From Planctomycetota bacterium (GTDB lineage Bacteria; Planctomycetota; Planctomycetia; Isosphaerales; Isosphaeraceae): a stretch of 6,917 bases of DNA. Position 1 is the first letter of the stretch. Every line of letters begins with the position of its first letter. The translations under genes were made by a program, and so were the position numbers. The DNA is taken from assembly GCA_021777685.1 (NCBI GenBank), contig JAJYDH010000353.1, forward strand, positions 1 to 6,917. The letters run 5' to 3'. Shown in pieces: positions 1 to 5,906 of the stretch. The notes beneath the pieces were generated by a model that worked only from the letters and a program-made list of their open reading frames with translations, was not told the DNA's origin and searched no databases.

Positions 1-23
1 CGCGGGCCCTCATGATTCGGCAT
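1..23 (-). CDS. N-terminus of an unrecognised gene, cut by the left window edge
   Basis: Only the first codons are visible, and they read M-P-N-H-E-G-P before the window ends. The start is chosen because a near-perfect Shine-Dalgarno AGGAGG (minus strand, bases 31-36) lies 7 nt upstream of this ATG. The same frame is open further upstream. An in-frame ATG at 65 is preceded by GGGGAG at a 7-nt spacing, and an in-frame ATG at 170 sits only 2 nt after the pump stop codon. The protein could therefore begin up to 49 residues earlier (M-A-G-K-D-D-S-G...). The upstream stretch is rich in Gly, Ser, Pro and Arg and looks non-globular. The position suggests it is the next gene of the efflux operon. I do not recognise the product, and too little is visible to propose a function. 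Confidence 0.45.
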
Positions 24-29
24 GGCACG

Positions 30-36
30 ACCTCCT
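30..36 (-). promoter_or_regulatory. Strong ribosome binding site for the left-edge gene
   Basis: The minus strand reads AGGAGGT, 6-7 nt before the ATG at 21-23. This is the best anti-Shine-Dalgarno match in the window and is the main reason to place a gene start here. The bases also lie inside the longer open frame that begins at 170, where they would encode Gly-Gly, so they could be coincidental if an upstream start is used. Confidence 0.45.
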
Positions 37-172
37 CTGAAGCCTTGATGATCATTCGACGGCATGATTTTGCTCCCCGCGCTGCGCCCGCACTGCGGGG
101 AACCCGGGCTCGGATTCCGGCCTGACCCTCCGCGGTCCACGACCAGCCCGCTGTCATCCTTGCCGGCCATGG

Positions 173-3100
173 CTAGACCCCCACCGGTTCGGGGTTTCGG
201 GATGTCCTGGCCGGACGATGCTCCCCGTTCGCGTCGGAACTCGGCTCGGGGCCGGGCCCTGCCTCCGCCGGGTCGCGGCGATCGTCGTCGCGCGGCCCCG
301 CCCCGACCTGCGGCCCCTTGCCGAAGAGGAGGTAGAGGACCGGCAAGGCCAGCATGGTCAGGAACGTGTCGCAGACCATCCCGAAGAAGACGACGGTGGC
401 CAGCGGCTTCTGGACCTCGGCCCCGACGCCCGAGGAGAGCATCATGGGCACGAAGCCGAGCGCCGCGACGGTGCCGGTCATGAGCACCGGACGGAGACGG
501 GCGAGGCGGGCCGCCTCGATGGCCTCGCGCTTGGGCAGGCCGTGGGCCATCTTGTCGCGGATGTAGCTGACGAGGATCAGCCCTTCCAGCATCGACGCAC
601 CGGCCAGCGCCACGAACCCGACCCCCGCCGAGATGGTGAACGGCATGCCGCGGATCCACAGCCCGAGGACGCCGCCGACCCGGGCGAAGAGCACGCCGCT
701 GAAGATCATCAGGGCGTCCCGGAACGAGTGGAACGTCAGGTAGAGCAGGCTCAGGATGAGCGCCAGGGCCAGCGGCACGACGATCAGGAGCCGGGTCTCG
801 GCCCGCTTCATGTTCTCGAACTGGCCGCCCCACTCGATCCGGTAGTCGCCGTCGAGCTTGACCTGGGCTGCGATCTTCGCCTGGGCCTCCTCGACGAAGG
901 AGCCGATGTCGCGGCCCCGGACGTTCGACTGGACGATGATCCGCCGCTCGCCCCACTCGCGCTGGATCGTGGACGGCCCGGTGACCTCCTCCAGCTTGGC
1001 CAGACGGGTGAGCGGGAGCCGCTGGCCCGCCGCCGTGGTGAAGAGGATCTTCTCGAACGCCCGGGGGTCGTCCCGATAGGAGAGGGGCAGGCGGATCGCG
1101 AGCGGGAACCGCCGGTCGGGCTCGATGACCTCGCCGACCTTCATGCCGCCGGCTTCGGAGACCGCGTCGAGCACCTGCCGCGCCGACACCCCGTAGCGGG
1201 AGAGGGCCTGGCGGTCGACGACGATGCGCAGCACGGGGAGCCCCGTGATCTGCTCGGCCGAGACGTCGGCGGCGCCGGGGATCTCCTTGACCACCCGCTC
1301 CACTTCGGCCGCCTTGTCCTTCAGGACGTCGAGGTCGGGCCCGAAGATCTTGATGCCCAGGTCGGCCCGGATGCCGGCGACCATCTCGTTGATCCGCAGC
1401 TCGATCGGCTGGCTGTAGACCGCCCGCATGCCGGGCAGCTTCTCGGTCACCTCGGCCATCTTGGCGACCAGCTCGTCCTGCGTCTCGGCCTTCTTCCATC
1501 CGCCGACCGGCTTCTGGGCCCAGTAGCGCCACCACGCCGCGGGCGGGCTCAGCAGCGGCGGCCGGGCGATCGGATAGGTCCCCTCGCGCGGCTTGAGCAT
1601 CAGGTAGACGTCGGACACCTCGAAGCCCATCGGGTCGGTGGCGACCTCGGCCGTGCCGGTCCGGCTCCAGATCGACTCGATCTCGTCGGGGAACGCGTCC
1701 TTCAGGATGGCCTCGACCTGCGTGCCGTATTCGAGCGACTCTTCCAGGGAGACGCTCGCCAGCCGCACGGTGTTGATGACGATCGAGCCCTCGTTCAGCC
1801 GGGGGACGAACTCCGAACCGAGGCCCAGGCCCAGGATCGTCGCGCCGACGGTGATCGCGCCGACGACGATGAGGGTCGGCCAGGGGAACCTGAGCCCCAG
1901 GTGGAGGATCGGCTGGAAGACCCTGTGGGCCATCCGGTCGATGAAGGTCTCCTTGTCCTTCACCTTCCTCGACAGGCCGAGCGAGGCGAGGACGGGCATG
2001 AGGGTCAGCGACATCACCATCGAGCCCAGCAGGGCGAAGACGACGGTGAGCGCCATCGGCCGGAAGAGCTTGCCCTCGATCCCCTGGAGGGTCAGGATGG
2101 GCAGGTAGACGATCATGATGATCAGCTCGCCGAACATGGTCGGCTTGCGGACCTCGACCGCCGCGTCGCGGATGACGTCGAGCTTCGGCCGGGTCGCGCG
2201 GTCGTGCGCCAGGTGCCGCACGCAGTTCTCGACCATGACGACGGAGCTGTCCACGACCAGCCCGAAGTCGATGGCGCCCAGGCTCATCAGGCTGCCGGCG
2301 ATGCCGACCCGCTCCATCATCGTGACGGCGAACAGCATGGAGAGCGGGATGACGCTGGCCACGATGAGCCCGGCCCGGAAGTTCCCGAGGAAGGCGAAGA
2401 GCACGGCGATGACGAGGACGGCGCCCTCGAAGAGGTTCCGCTCGACGGTGTGCAGGACGTGGTTGACCAGGTCGGTCCGCCTGTAGGCGACGTCGATCGT
2501 GACGCCCGGGGGCAGCGCCCGCTTGATGTCGTCCATCGCCTTGTCGAGGGCCATGGTGACGTCGCGCGAGTTCTCGCCCATCCGCATGAAGGCGAGCCCC
2601 AGCACCGCCTCGCCCTTGCCGTTGGCGGTCGTCCCGCCCCGGCGGATGACGTGACCGACGGCGACCTCGCCGATGTCCTTGACGCGGATCGGCACCCCGT
2701 CGACGGCCTTGATGACGACGGCGGCGATCTCCTCGAGGGTGGTCGTCCGGCCGACGCCCTGGACGAGGCTCGACTCGCCCGCCCGCACGACGTAGCCGCC
2801 GCCCACGTTCTTGTTGTTCTCGGTCAGCGCCAGGGCGAGCTCGTCCAGCGTCAGCCCGAACTTGGCGAGCTTCATCGGGTCGGCCTGCACCTCGAACTGC
2901 TTGGCCAAGCCTCCCCACGGGTTGATCTCGGCAACGCCGGAGACCTTCCGGAGCCGGGGCCGGATCACCCAGTCCTGGAGCGTCCGCAGCTCGGTGAGGT
3001 CGAATTCGGGATTCTCGCTCGTCAGCAGGTAGTGGTAGACCTCGCCCAGCCCCGTGGCGACCGGCCCCATCGTCGGGCGGGCGATCCCCGCGGGGAGTTC

Positions 3101-3451
3101 CACCTCGCCGAGCCGCTCGCCGATCTGCTGGCGCGCGAAATAGATGTCGGTGTCGTCGGAGAAGATGAGCACGACCTGCGAGAGCCCGAATTTCGAGACC
3201 GAGCGCACCTCATCCAGCCCCTTGAGGCCGCCCATCGCGTATTCGACGGGGAAGGTGATCAGCCGCTCGGTCTCCTCGGGCGAGAGCTCCGGGGCGTTCG
3301 TGTTGACCTGCACCTGGACGGGCGTCGTGTCGGGGAAGGCGTCGAGCGGCAGGCGTGTGGCCGCCCGGACCCCGAGCGCGACGAGGATGCCCGCGGAGAG
3401 CAGGACGACGAAGCGATTCTTGAGGCTGAAATCGATCAGGGCATTGAGCAT
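173..3451 (-). CDS. czcA: CusA/CzcA-family heavy-metal efflux RND pump (inner-membrane subunit)
   Basis: This is a 1092-residue proton-driven resistance-nodulation-division transporter that would export metal ions from the periplasm and cytoplasm through an adaptor and an outer-membrane channel. The family's two-fold repeat is clear. TM1 is at about residues 12-29, followed by a large periplasmic loop to about 335. TM2-6 are at about 340-490 and TM7 at about 525-545. A second periplasmic loop runs to about 885, with TM8-12 at about 886-1043. The TM4 motif GAIDFGLVVDSSVVMVEN gives D395, D401 and E408, matching in spacing the Asp/Asp/Glu proton-relay residues of CzcA. Around residues 597-608, SRTGTAEVATDPMG is also CzcA-like. 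The position of CusA's M573 appears to be Val, so the Cu/Ag methionine relay looks incomplete and a divalent cation is the better guess. GGAGGT lies 6 nt before the ATG. The adaptor gene ends 24 nt upstream. Oddities are a Trp/Pro-rich insertion (about 622-655) and a polar tail of about 47 residues. The family is certain; the metal and the symbol are not. Confidence 0.96.
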   Translation of the reverse strand: MLNALIDFSLKNRFVVLLSAGILVALGVRAATRLPLDAFPDTTPVQVQVNTNAPELSPEETERLITFPVEYAMGGLKGLDEVRSVSKFGLSQVVLIFSDDTDIYFARQQIGERLGEVELPAGIARPTMGPVATGLGEVYHYLLTSENPEFDLTELRTLQDWVIRPRLRKVSGVAEINPWGGLAKQFEVQADPMKLAKFGLTLDELALALTENNKNVGGGYVVRAGESSLVQGVGRTTTLEEIAAVVIKAVDGVPIRVKDIGEVAVGHVIRRGGTTANGKGEAVLGLAFMRMGENSRDVTMALDKAMDDIKRALPPGVTIDVAYRRTDLVNHVLHTVERNLFEGAVLVIAVLFAFLGNFRAGLIVASVIPLSMLFAVTMMERVGIAGSLMSLGAIDFGLVVDSSVVMVENCVRHLAHDRATRPKLDVIRDAAVEVRKPTMFGELIIMIVYLPILTLQGIEGKLFRPMALTVVFALLGSMVMSLTLMPVLASLGLSRKVKDKETFIDRMAHRVFQPILHLGLRFPWPTLIVVGAITVGATILGLGLGSEFVPRLNEGSIVINTVRLASVSLEESLEYGTQVEAILKDAFPDEIESIWSRTGTAEVATDPMGFEVSDVYLMLKPREGTYPIARPPLLSPPAAWWRYWAQKPVGGWKKAETQDELVAKMAEVTEKLPGMRAVYSQPIELRINEMVAGIRADLGIKIFGPDLDVLKDKAAEVERVVKEIPGAADVSAEQITGLPVLRIVVDRQALSRYGVSARQVLDAVSEAGGMKVGEVIEPDRRFPLAIRLPLSYRDDPRAFEKILFTTAAGQRLPLTRLAKLEEVTGPSTIQREWGERRIIVQSNVRGRDIGSFVEEAQAKIAAQVKLDGDYRIEWGGQFENMKRAETRLLIVVPLALALILSLLYLTFHSFRDALMIFSGVLFARVGGVLGLWIRGMPFTISAGVGFVALAGASMLEGLILVSYIRDKMAHGLPKREAIEAARLARLRPVLMTGTVAALGFVPMMLSSGVGAEVQKPLATVVFFGMVCDTFLTMLALPVLYLLFGKGPQVGAGPRDDDRRDPAEAGPGPEPSSDANGEHRPARTSRNPEPVGV

Positions 3452-3457
3452 TACGCG

Positions 3458-3463
3458 ACCTCC
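3458..3463 (-). promoter_or_regulatory. Ribosome binding site of the RND pump gene
   Basis: The minus strand reads GGAGGT, 6 nt before the ATG at 3449-3451, within the 24-nt gap after the adaptor stop codon. This supports the chosen start and translation from a shared adaptor-pump mRNA. Confidence 0.75.
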
Positions 3464-3475
3464 ATGGCGTCGGGT

Positions 3476-5065
3476 TTATTCGCAGCACCCGGCGCCGATG
3501 GCGCCCTTCATGATCTCGGTCTTGAGCAGGAAGGCCCCCTTGGTGACGACGCGCTGGCCGGGCTTGAGCCCCCAGGCCACTTCGAGGGCGTCGCCGCGGT
3601 CGGTGGGCTTGGCCATGACACGCTGCGGCCGGTAGACGCCGCCCTCCTCCTGGGGGAGGAAGACGAGATCGACGCCGTCCTTGCGCTGGACGGCGGCCTT
3701 GGGGACGATCACCGCCGTGTGCTCCGCCCCGACCTGGATCTCGGCCTGGCCGAACTGGTTGGCGCGGAGCCTCCCATCCGGATTGGCCAGCTCGGCACGG
3801 ACGCGCGTGGTCCGGGTCTGCTGGTTGACCTCGGTGCCGATCCAGTTGACGGCGCCCGAGAAGGCGGCCTCGTCGTTGCCCGAGACGGCGAAGGCGACCT
3901 TCTGGCCGGGCTTAACCGCGGCGATGTCGGACTCGTAGACGTCGATCCACAGCCACAGCGCCCTCGTGTCGGTGACGGCGAAGAGCGGGGTCGTCGCCTG
4001 GACCGGCTCGCCCTTGACCGCGTGCCGCACGACGACCACGCCGTCGAGGGGCGCGACGACGTTCAGGAAGGACTTCGTGTCGTTGTCCTGGATGATGCGG
4101 GCGAGCTGGGCCTCGTCGAAGCCGAAATTCCTGAGCTTCTGCTCGGCGTCGAGCGAGGACGCCTTGGCCTGGTTGAGCGCGGTGAGGGCTTCGAGTTCCG
4201 CCTTCGCGGCGACCGAGCCCGACAGCGTCAGCGACTTGGTCCGATCGTAGGTCACCTTCGCGAGCCCCACCGCGGCCTGCGCGGTGATGTACTGGGCCTT
4301 GGCGCCGCTGACCTCGGCCGAGTCGACGACGGCGAGCACCTCGCCGAGCTTGACGGCCCGGCCGAGATCGGCCCGGACCTCGCGGAGGAAGCCCGCGACG
4401 CGCGGAGTGATTTCGGCGTAGCGGTTGGCGTCGTAGGCGGCCTCGGCGTTGGCGGCGAGCTTGTGGGAGTGGCTCTCCTCGGTCACCTCCGCCGTCTGGA
4501 TGCCGACCTGGGCGGCGAGCCGGGCGGAGGCGAGCTTCACGGTCGGCAGCGGCTGGCGGCAGACCTTGGCGCCTCCCGGGGCGACTTCGTGGGACCTGGG
4601 GTCTCTGCTGCACTCGACGCAGAGCGCCTCGGGCGTGTTGTGGGTCGAGCACCAGCCGTCGTCCGGCTGATCGAGCGCCGCCGAAGGCCCCTTGCCGCAC
4701 TTGGCGCAGTAGGACTCGGGAAGCCCGTGCTCCTTGCACATCGTCAGGTCGTATTTCTTCGCCACCTCGGGGTGGCAGAGGGTGCAGATGTCCTCCGGCA
4801 GGCCGCCGTGCTCCGTGCACGCGACGAGCTTGCCCTTCAGCTCCTCGTGGCAGAGGGTGCAGAACTTCTCCGGGACGCCGTGCTCCTTGCAGTAGAGGCC
4901 CGCGTCCTCGGAGGCGGCGTCAGTGGCCCCTGCGACCTTGGAGGCGAACGGGATGCGTGCGCGGATGACGGCCGGCAACCACTGCGGGCGGGCCACGGCC
5001 ACGGCCGAGCCGATGATGACGGTCGCGGCCGCAAGGGCCGTACCGGTAGCGACGAATCGCTTCAT
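3476..5065 (-). CDS. Efflux RND periplasmic adaptor (CusB/CzcB type) with four N-terminal CxxH/CxxC metal-binding-like modules
   Basis: This 529-residue membrane-fusion protein would link the RND pump to an outer-membrane channel. Residues 1-25 (KR followed by a hydrophobic Ala/Val/Ile run) are a signal peptide or membrane anchor. Residues 59-152 hold four modules of the form C-x2-H-x6/7-C-x2-C: C59/H62/C69/C72, C83/H86/C94/C97, C110/H113/C120/C123 and C139/H142/C149/C152. The adaptor core follows. It has the first half of the lipoyl-like domain (about 216-250, TPRVAGFLREVRADLGRAVK), an alpha-helical hairpin (about 252-330), the second lipoyl half (about 335-365, APLDGVVVVRHAVKGEPV), a beta-barrel (about 366-445) and a membrane-proximal domain (about 446-520). 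The protein ends GAGCCE, giving two more Cys. I chose the ATG at 5065 because it starts directly at the signal sequence and has AAGG 8 nt upstream; an in-frame GTG at 5110 would add 15 unlikely residues. The modules replace the 'YxCPMHP'-type heavy-metal-binding domain seen in many CusB relatives. A role in capturing metal for the pump is inference. Confidence 0.94.
   Translation of the reverse strand: MKRFVATGTALAAATVIIGSAVAVARPQWLPAVIRARIPFASKVAGATDAASEDAGLYCKEHGVPEKFCTLCHEELKGKLVACTEHGGLPEDICTLCHPEVAKKYDLTMCKEHGLPESYCAKCGKGPSAALDQPDDGWCSTHNTPEALCVECSRDPRSHEVAPGGAKVCRQPLPTVKLASARLAAQVGIQTAEVTEESHSHKLAANAEAAYDANRYAEITPRVAGFLREVRADLGRAVKLGEVLAVVDSAEVSGAKAQYITAQAAVGLAKVTYDRTKSLTLSGSVAAKAELEALTALNQAKASSLDAEQKLRNFGFDEAQLARIIQDNDTKSFLNVVAPLDGVVVVRHAVKGEPVQATTPLFAVTDTRALWLWIDVYESDIAAVKPGQKVAFAVSGNDEAAFSGAVNWIGTEVNQQTRTTRVRAELANPDGRLRANQFGQAEIQVGAEHTAVIVPKAAVQRKDGVDLVFLPQEEGGVYRPQRVMAKPTDRGDALEVAWGLKPGQRVVTKGAFLLKTEIMKGAIGAGCCE
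4610..4891 (-). repeat. Four-copy CxxH...CxxC module array inside the adaptor gene
   Basis: Four in-frame coding repeats correspond to adaptor residues 59-73 (4847-4891), 83-98 (4772-4819), 110-123 (4697-4738) and 139-152 (4610-4651). The shared pattern is C-x2-H-(G/N)-x-(P)-E-x2-C-x2-C, with first-Cys spacings of 24, 27 and 29 residues. Copies 1 and 2 share an exact 17-nt string (gtggcagagggtgcaga on the plus strand, at 4847-4863 and 4772-4788). Copies 1 and 3 share ccgtgctccttgca (4878-4891 and 4725-4738). The DNA identity suggests growth by internal duplication, with copy 4 the most diverged (THN in place of EHG). Confidence 0.85.
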
Positions 5066-5233
5066 GGGGAAAGCCTTCGCGTTCGGGATTATGAGTGCGC
5101 AGCGCCCCACGCCGTGGTCGTTATGACTCGGGGAGGCCGGCGATAAATTGGGAATTGATGCCCGAGGATGGGCGCAGGGCCGCGGATCAGGGCGCGCAAA
5201 TGCACCCCGACGGGCCCGGGAGGAGGGGACCGC

Positions 5234-5599
5234 TCAGCAGCGGAAGTTTTGGAGGAGGGCTCGGATGGTCAGGGAATCGCCCCAGCTCGCAAGGCCGGTG
5301 GGCGAACCATCCAGGGTGAGGTGGTAGAGGGGGTGGGCGAAGTGCAGCGGGGGCACCAGGACGACGAACGGCCCGGACGCGATCGTCTCCTGGGCATCCG
5401 CCCGTACGTCGCTCGCCTGGACGGCGCCCCGGCAGACGCAATTGTCGCTGCCTTCGGGGCATTGATCGGGGGCGTGGTCCTTGCCCGAGTCCCCCGAGCT
5501 GGCATCGTGCCGCGCGCTGTGGCCGACCTCGTCCGCCCCGCAAAGGAAGGGGCAGGCGAGGAGAAGACCGGTCAGGAGCGTGGCAACGAGACTTCGCAC
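5234..5599 (-). CDS. Small secreted or lipoprotein-like Cys/His-rich protein, first gene of the efflux operon
   Basis: This predicted 121-residue protein starts at GTG. The start is chosen because the only upstream ATG in frame (5761) lies beyond a good promoter, whereas this GTG begins directly at RSLVATLLTGLLLAC, a typical export signal, with GGGG 10 nt upstream. The LLAC at 13-16 could be a lipobox, making C16 the lipidated residue; cleavage near G21-A22 is the alternative. The mature part has a His/Asp/Ser-rich stretch (H27, H31, H42), then C47, C54 and C56 in QCPEGSDNCVCRGA. A hydrophobic segment follows with LHFAHPLYH (H86, H89, H93), and the C-terminal residue is C121. Six Cys and six His in such a short exported protein suggest metal binding. 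It lies 168 bp upstream of the adaptor on the same strand with no clear terminator between them. I recognise no named family. A periplasmic metal-binding or sensing accessory is inference from composition and context. Confidence 0.7.
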   Translation of the reverse strand: MRSLVATLLTGLLLACPFLCGADEVGHSARHDASSGDSGKDHAPDQCPEGSDNCVCRGAVQASDVRADAQETIASGPFVVLVPPLHFAHPLYHLTLDGSPTGLASWGDSLTIRALLQNFRC

Positions 5600-5628
5600 C
5601 GGAAAAATGCCCCGAAAGACCGGACCTA

Positions 5629-5649
5629 CCCTATCCTTGTATGATAGGG
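5629..5649. promoter_or_regulatory. Inverted repeat overlapping the efflux promoter -10, candidate operator
   Basis: Perfect 7-bp arms CCCTATC (5629-5635) and GATAGGG (5643-5649) flank a 7-bp spacer. The repeat covers the -10 hexamer and the predicted transcription start, the classical position for a repressor or a derepressing metal sensor. Only part of it would be transcribed, which favours a DNA-level operator over an RNA hairpin. The arms do not let me name the regulator family, and no regulator gene lies in the window. Confidence 0.5.
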
Positions 5650-5668
5650 GATCGCACGCACGGGTCAA
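5641..5668 (-). promoter_or_regulatory. Sigma70-like promoter of the efflux operon
   Basis: On the minus strand, -35 TTGACC (5663-5668) and -10 TATCAT (5641-5646) are separated by 16 bp. Each hexamer matches the consensus at 5 of 6 positions. The predicted transcription start is near 5634, about 35 nt before the GTG of the small Cys/His-rich gene. It would plausibly drive that gene, the adaptor and the pump as one transcript. I found no comparably good promoter in the 168-bp gap before the adaptor. Confidence 0.55.
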
Positions 5669-5803
5669 GCCCGAAACGATTGCGACGGTCAAACCGTGGG
5701 AAGCGCATTCACTCTTTATTTCAATCGGCGGGGTGACGGCGATTCTGAAGCGAAATCGCACAGGAAGGACAGGGTTTAGATTTGGTTGGGCTTATTTTTT
5801 GGT

Positions 5804-5826
5804 CTTCCAAAAAATTGTGTTGGAAG
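5804..5826. repeat. Inverted repeat CTTCCAA...TTGGAAG upstream of the DUF1559 gene
   Basis: Perfect 7-bp arms, CTTCCAA (5804-5810) and TTGGAAG (5820-5826), are separated by a 9-bp A/T-rich spacer. Neither strand has a U-run after the hairpin in the right direction, so a terminator is unlikely. It overlaps the possible -35 box of the plus-strand promoter and could be an operator. Confidence 0.4.
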
Positions 5827-5848
5827 GCGCGCAATTTCTTTGTAGGAT
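5820..5848 (+). promoter_or_regulatory. Possible promoter of the DUF1559 gene
   Basis: TTGGAA (5820-5825) and TAGGAT (5843-5848) lie 17 bp apart, each matching the sigma70 consensus at 4 of 6 positions. The implied leader before the ATG at 5907 is about 50 nt. The -35 half coincides with the right arm of the inverted repeat at 5804-5826. The match is modest and planctomycete promoters are poorly characterised, so this is tentative. Confidence 0.3.
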
Positions 5849-5893
5849 CTCCCTCAGACGTGCGTCCCGTGGCCTTGGTGCGGCGAGTGCCGC

Positions 5894-5900
5894 GAGGGAG
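5894..5900 (+). promoter_or_regulatory. Ribosome binding site of the DUF1559 gene
   Basis: GAGGGAG lies 6 nt upstream of the ATG at 5907. It decides the start, which leaves a 17-residue basic leader before the prepilin-like cleavage site. Confidence 0.6.
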
Positions 5901-5906
5901 TTTCCG

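Larger units (their letters stand above)
5600..5906. other. Divergent intergenic regulatory region
   Basis: This 307-bp interval separates the minus-strand efflux operon from the plus-strand DUF1559 gene. It is visibly richer in A/T than the flanking genes, especially at 5640-5650 and 5775-5860. It holds an efflux-operon promoter with an overlapping inverted repeat, a second short dyad just upstream of that promoter, a third inverted repeat (5804-5826) and a weaker plus-strand promoter. I see no credible coding sequence, tRNA or factor-independent terminator in it. Confidence 0.75.

Noticed and set aside
75..100. GC-rich hairpins (CCCCGC...GCGGGG; CCCGC-ACT-GCGGG) after the pump as a terminator
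   Set aside because: No U-run follows on either strand, and the stretch lies inside an open frame that continues off the left edge.
4772..4863. Two CxxCH strings in the adaptor (C69-T-L-C72-H73 and C94-T-L-C97-H98) as c-type haem sites
   Set aside because: They sit inside a four-fold CxxH...CxxC pattern in which the other two copies lack the final His. The repeated unit is better explained as a metal-binding knuckle, though haem attachment is not formally excluded.
218..5146. Very long open plus-strand frame (over 1600 codons) antisense to the pump and adaptor
   Set aside because: It runs antisense through two certain genes and their intergenic gap. Its product is a monotonous Asp/Arg/Gly/His/Leu-rich chain with no domain, as expected from the complement of high-GC codons.
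5066..5233. Separate promoter for the adaptor in the 168-bp gap
   Set aside because: CATAAT- and TTTATC-like -10 boxes occur on the minus strand, but none has a recognisable -35 at 16-18 bp.
5230..5243. Small hairpin CCGCT-CAGC-AGCGG at the stop codon of the small gene as a terminator
   Set aside because: The stem is only 5 bp and has no following U-run on the minus strand, so read-through into the adaptor gene is more likely.
5600..5761. N-terminal extension of the small Cys/His-rich protein to an ATG at 5761
   Set aside because: The extension would be translated from upstream of the promoter and operator-like dyad, and it would bury the export signal 55 residues inside the protein.
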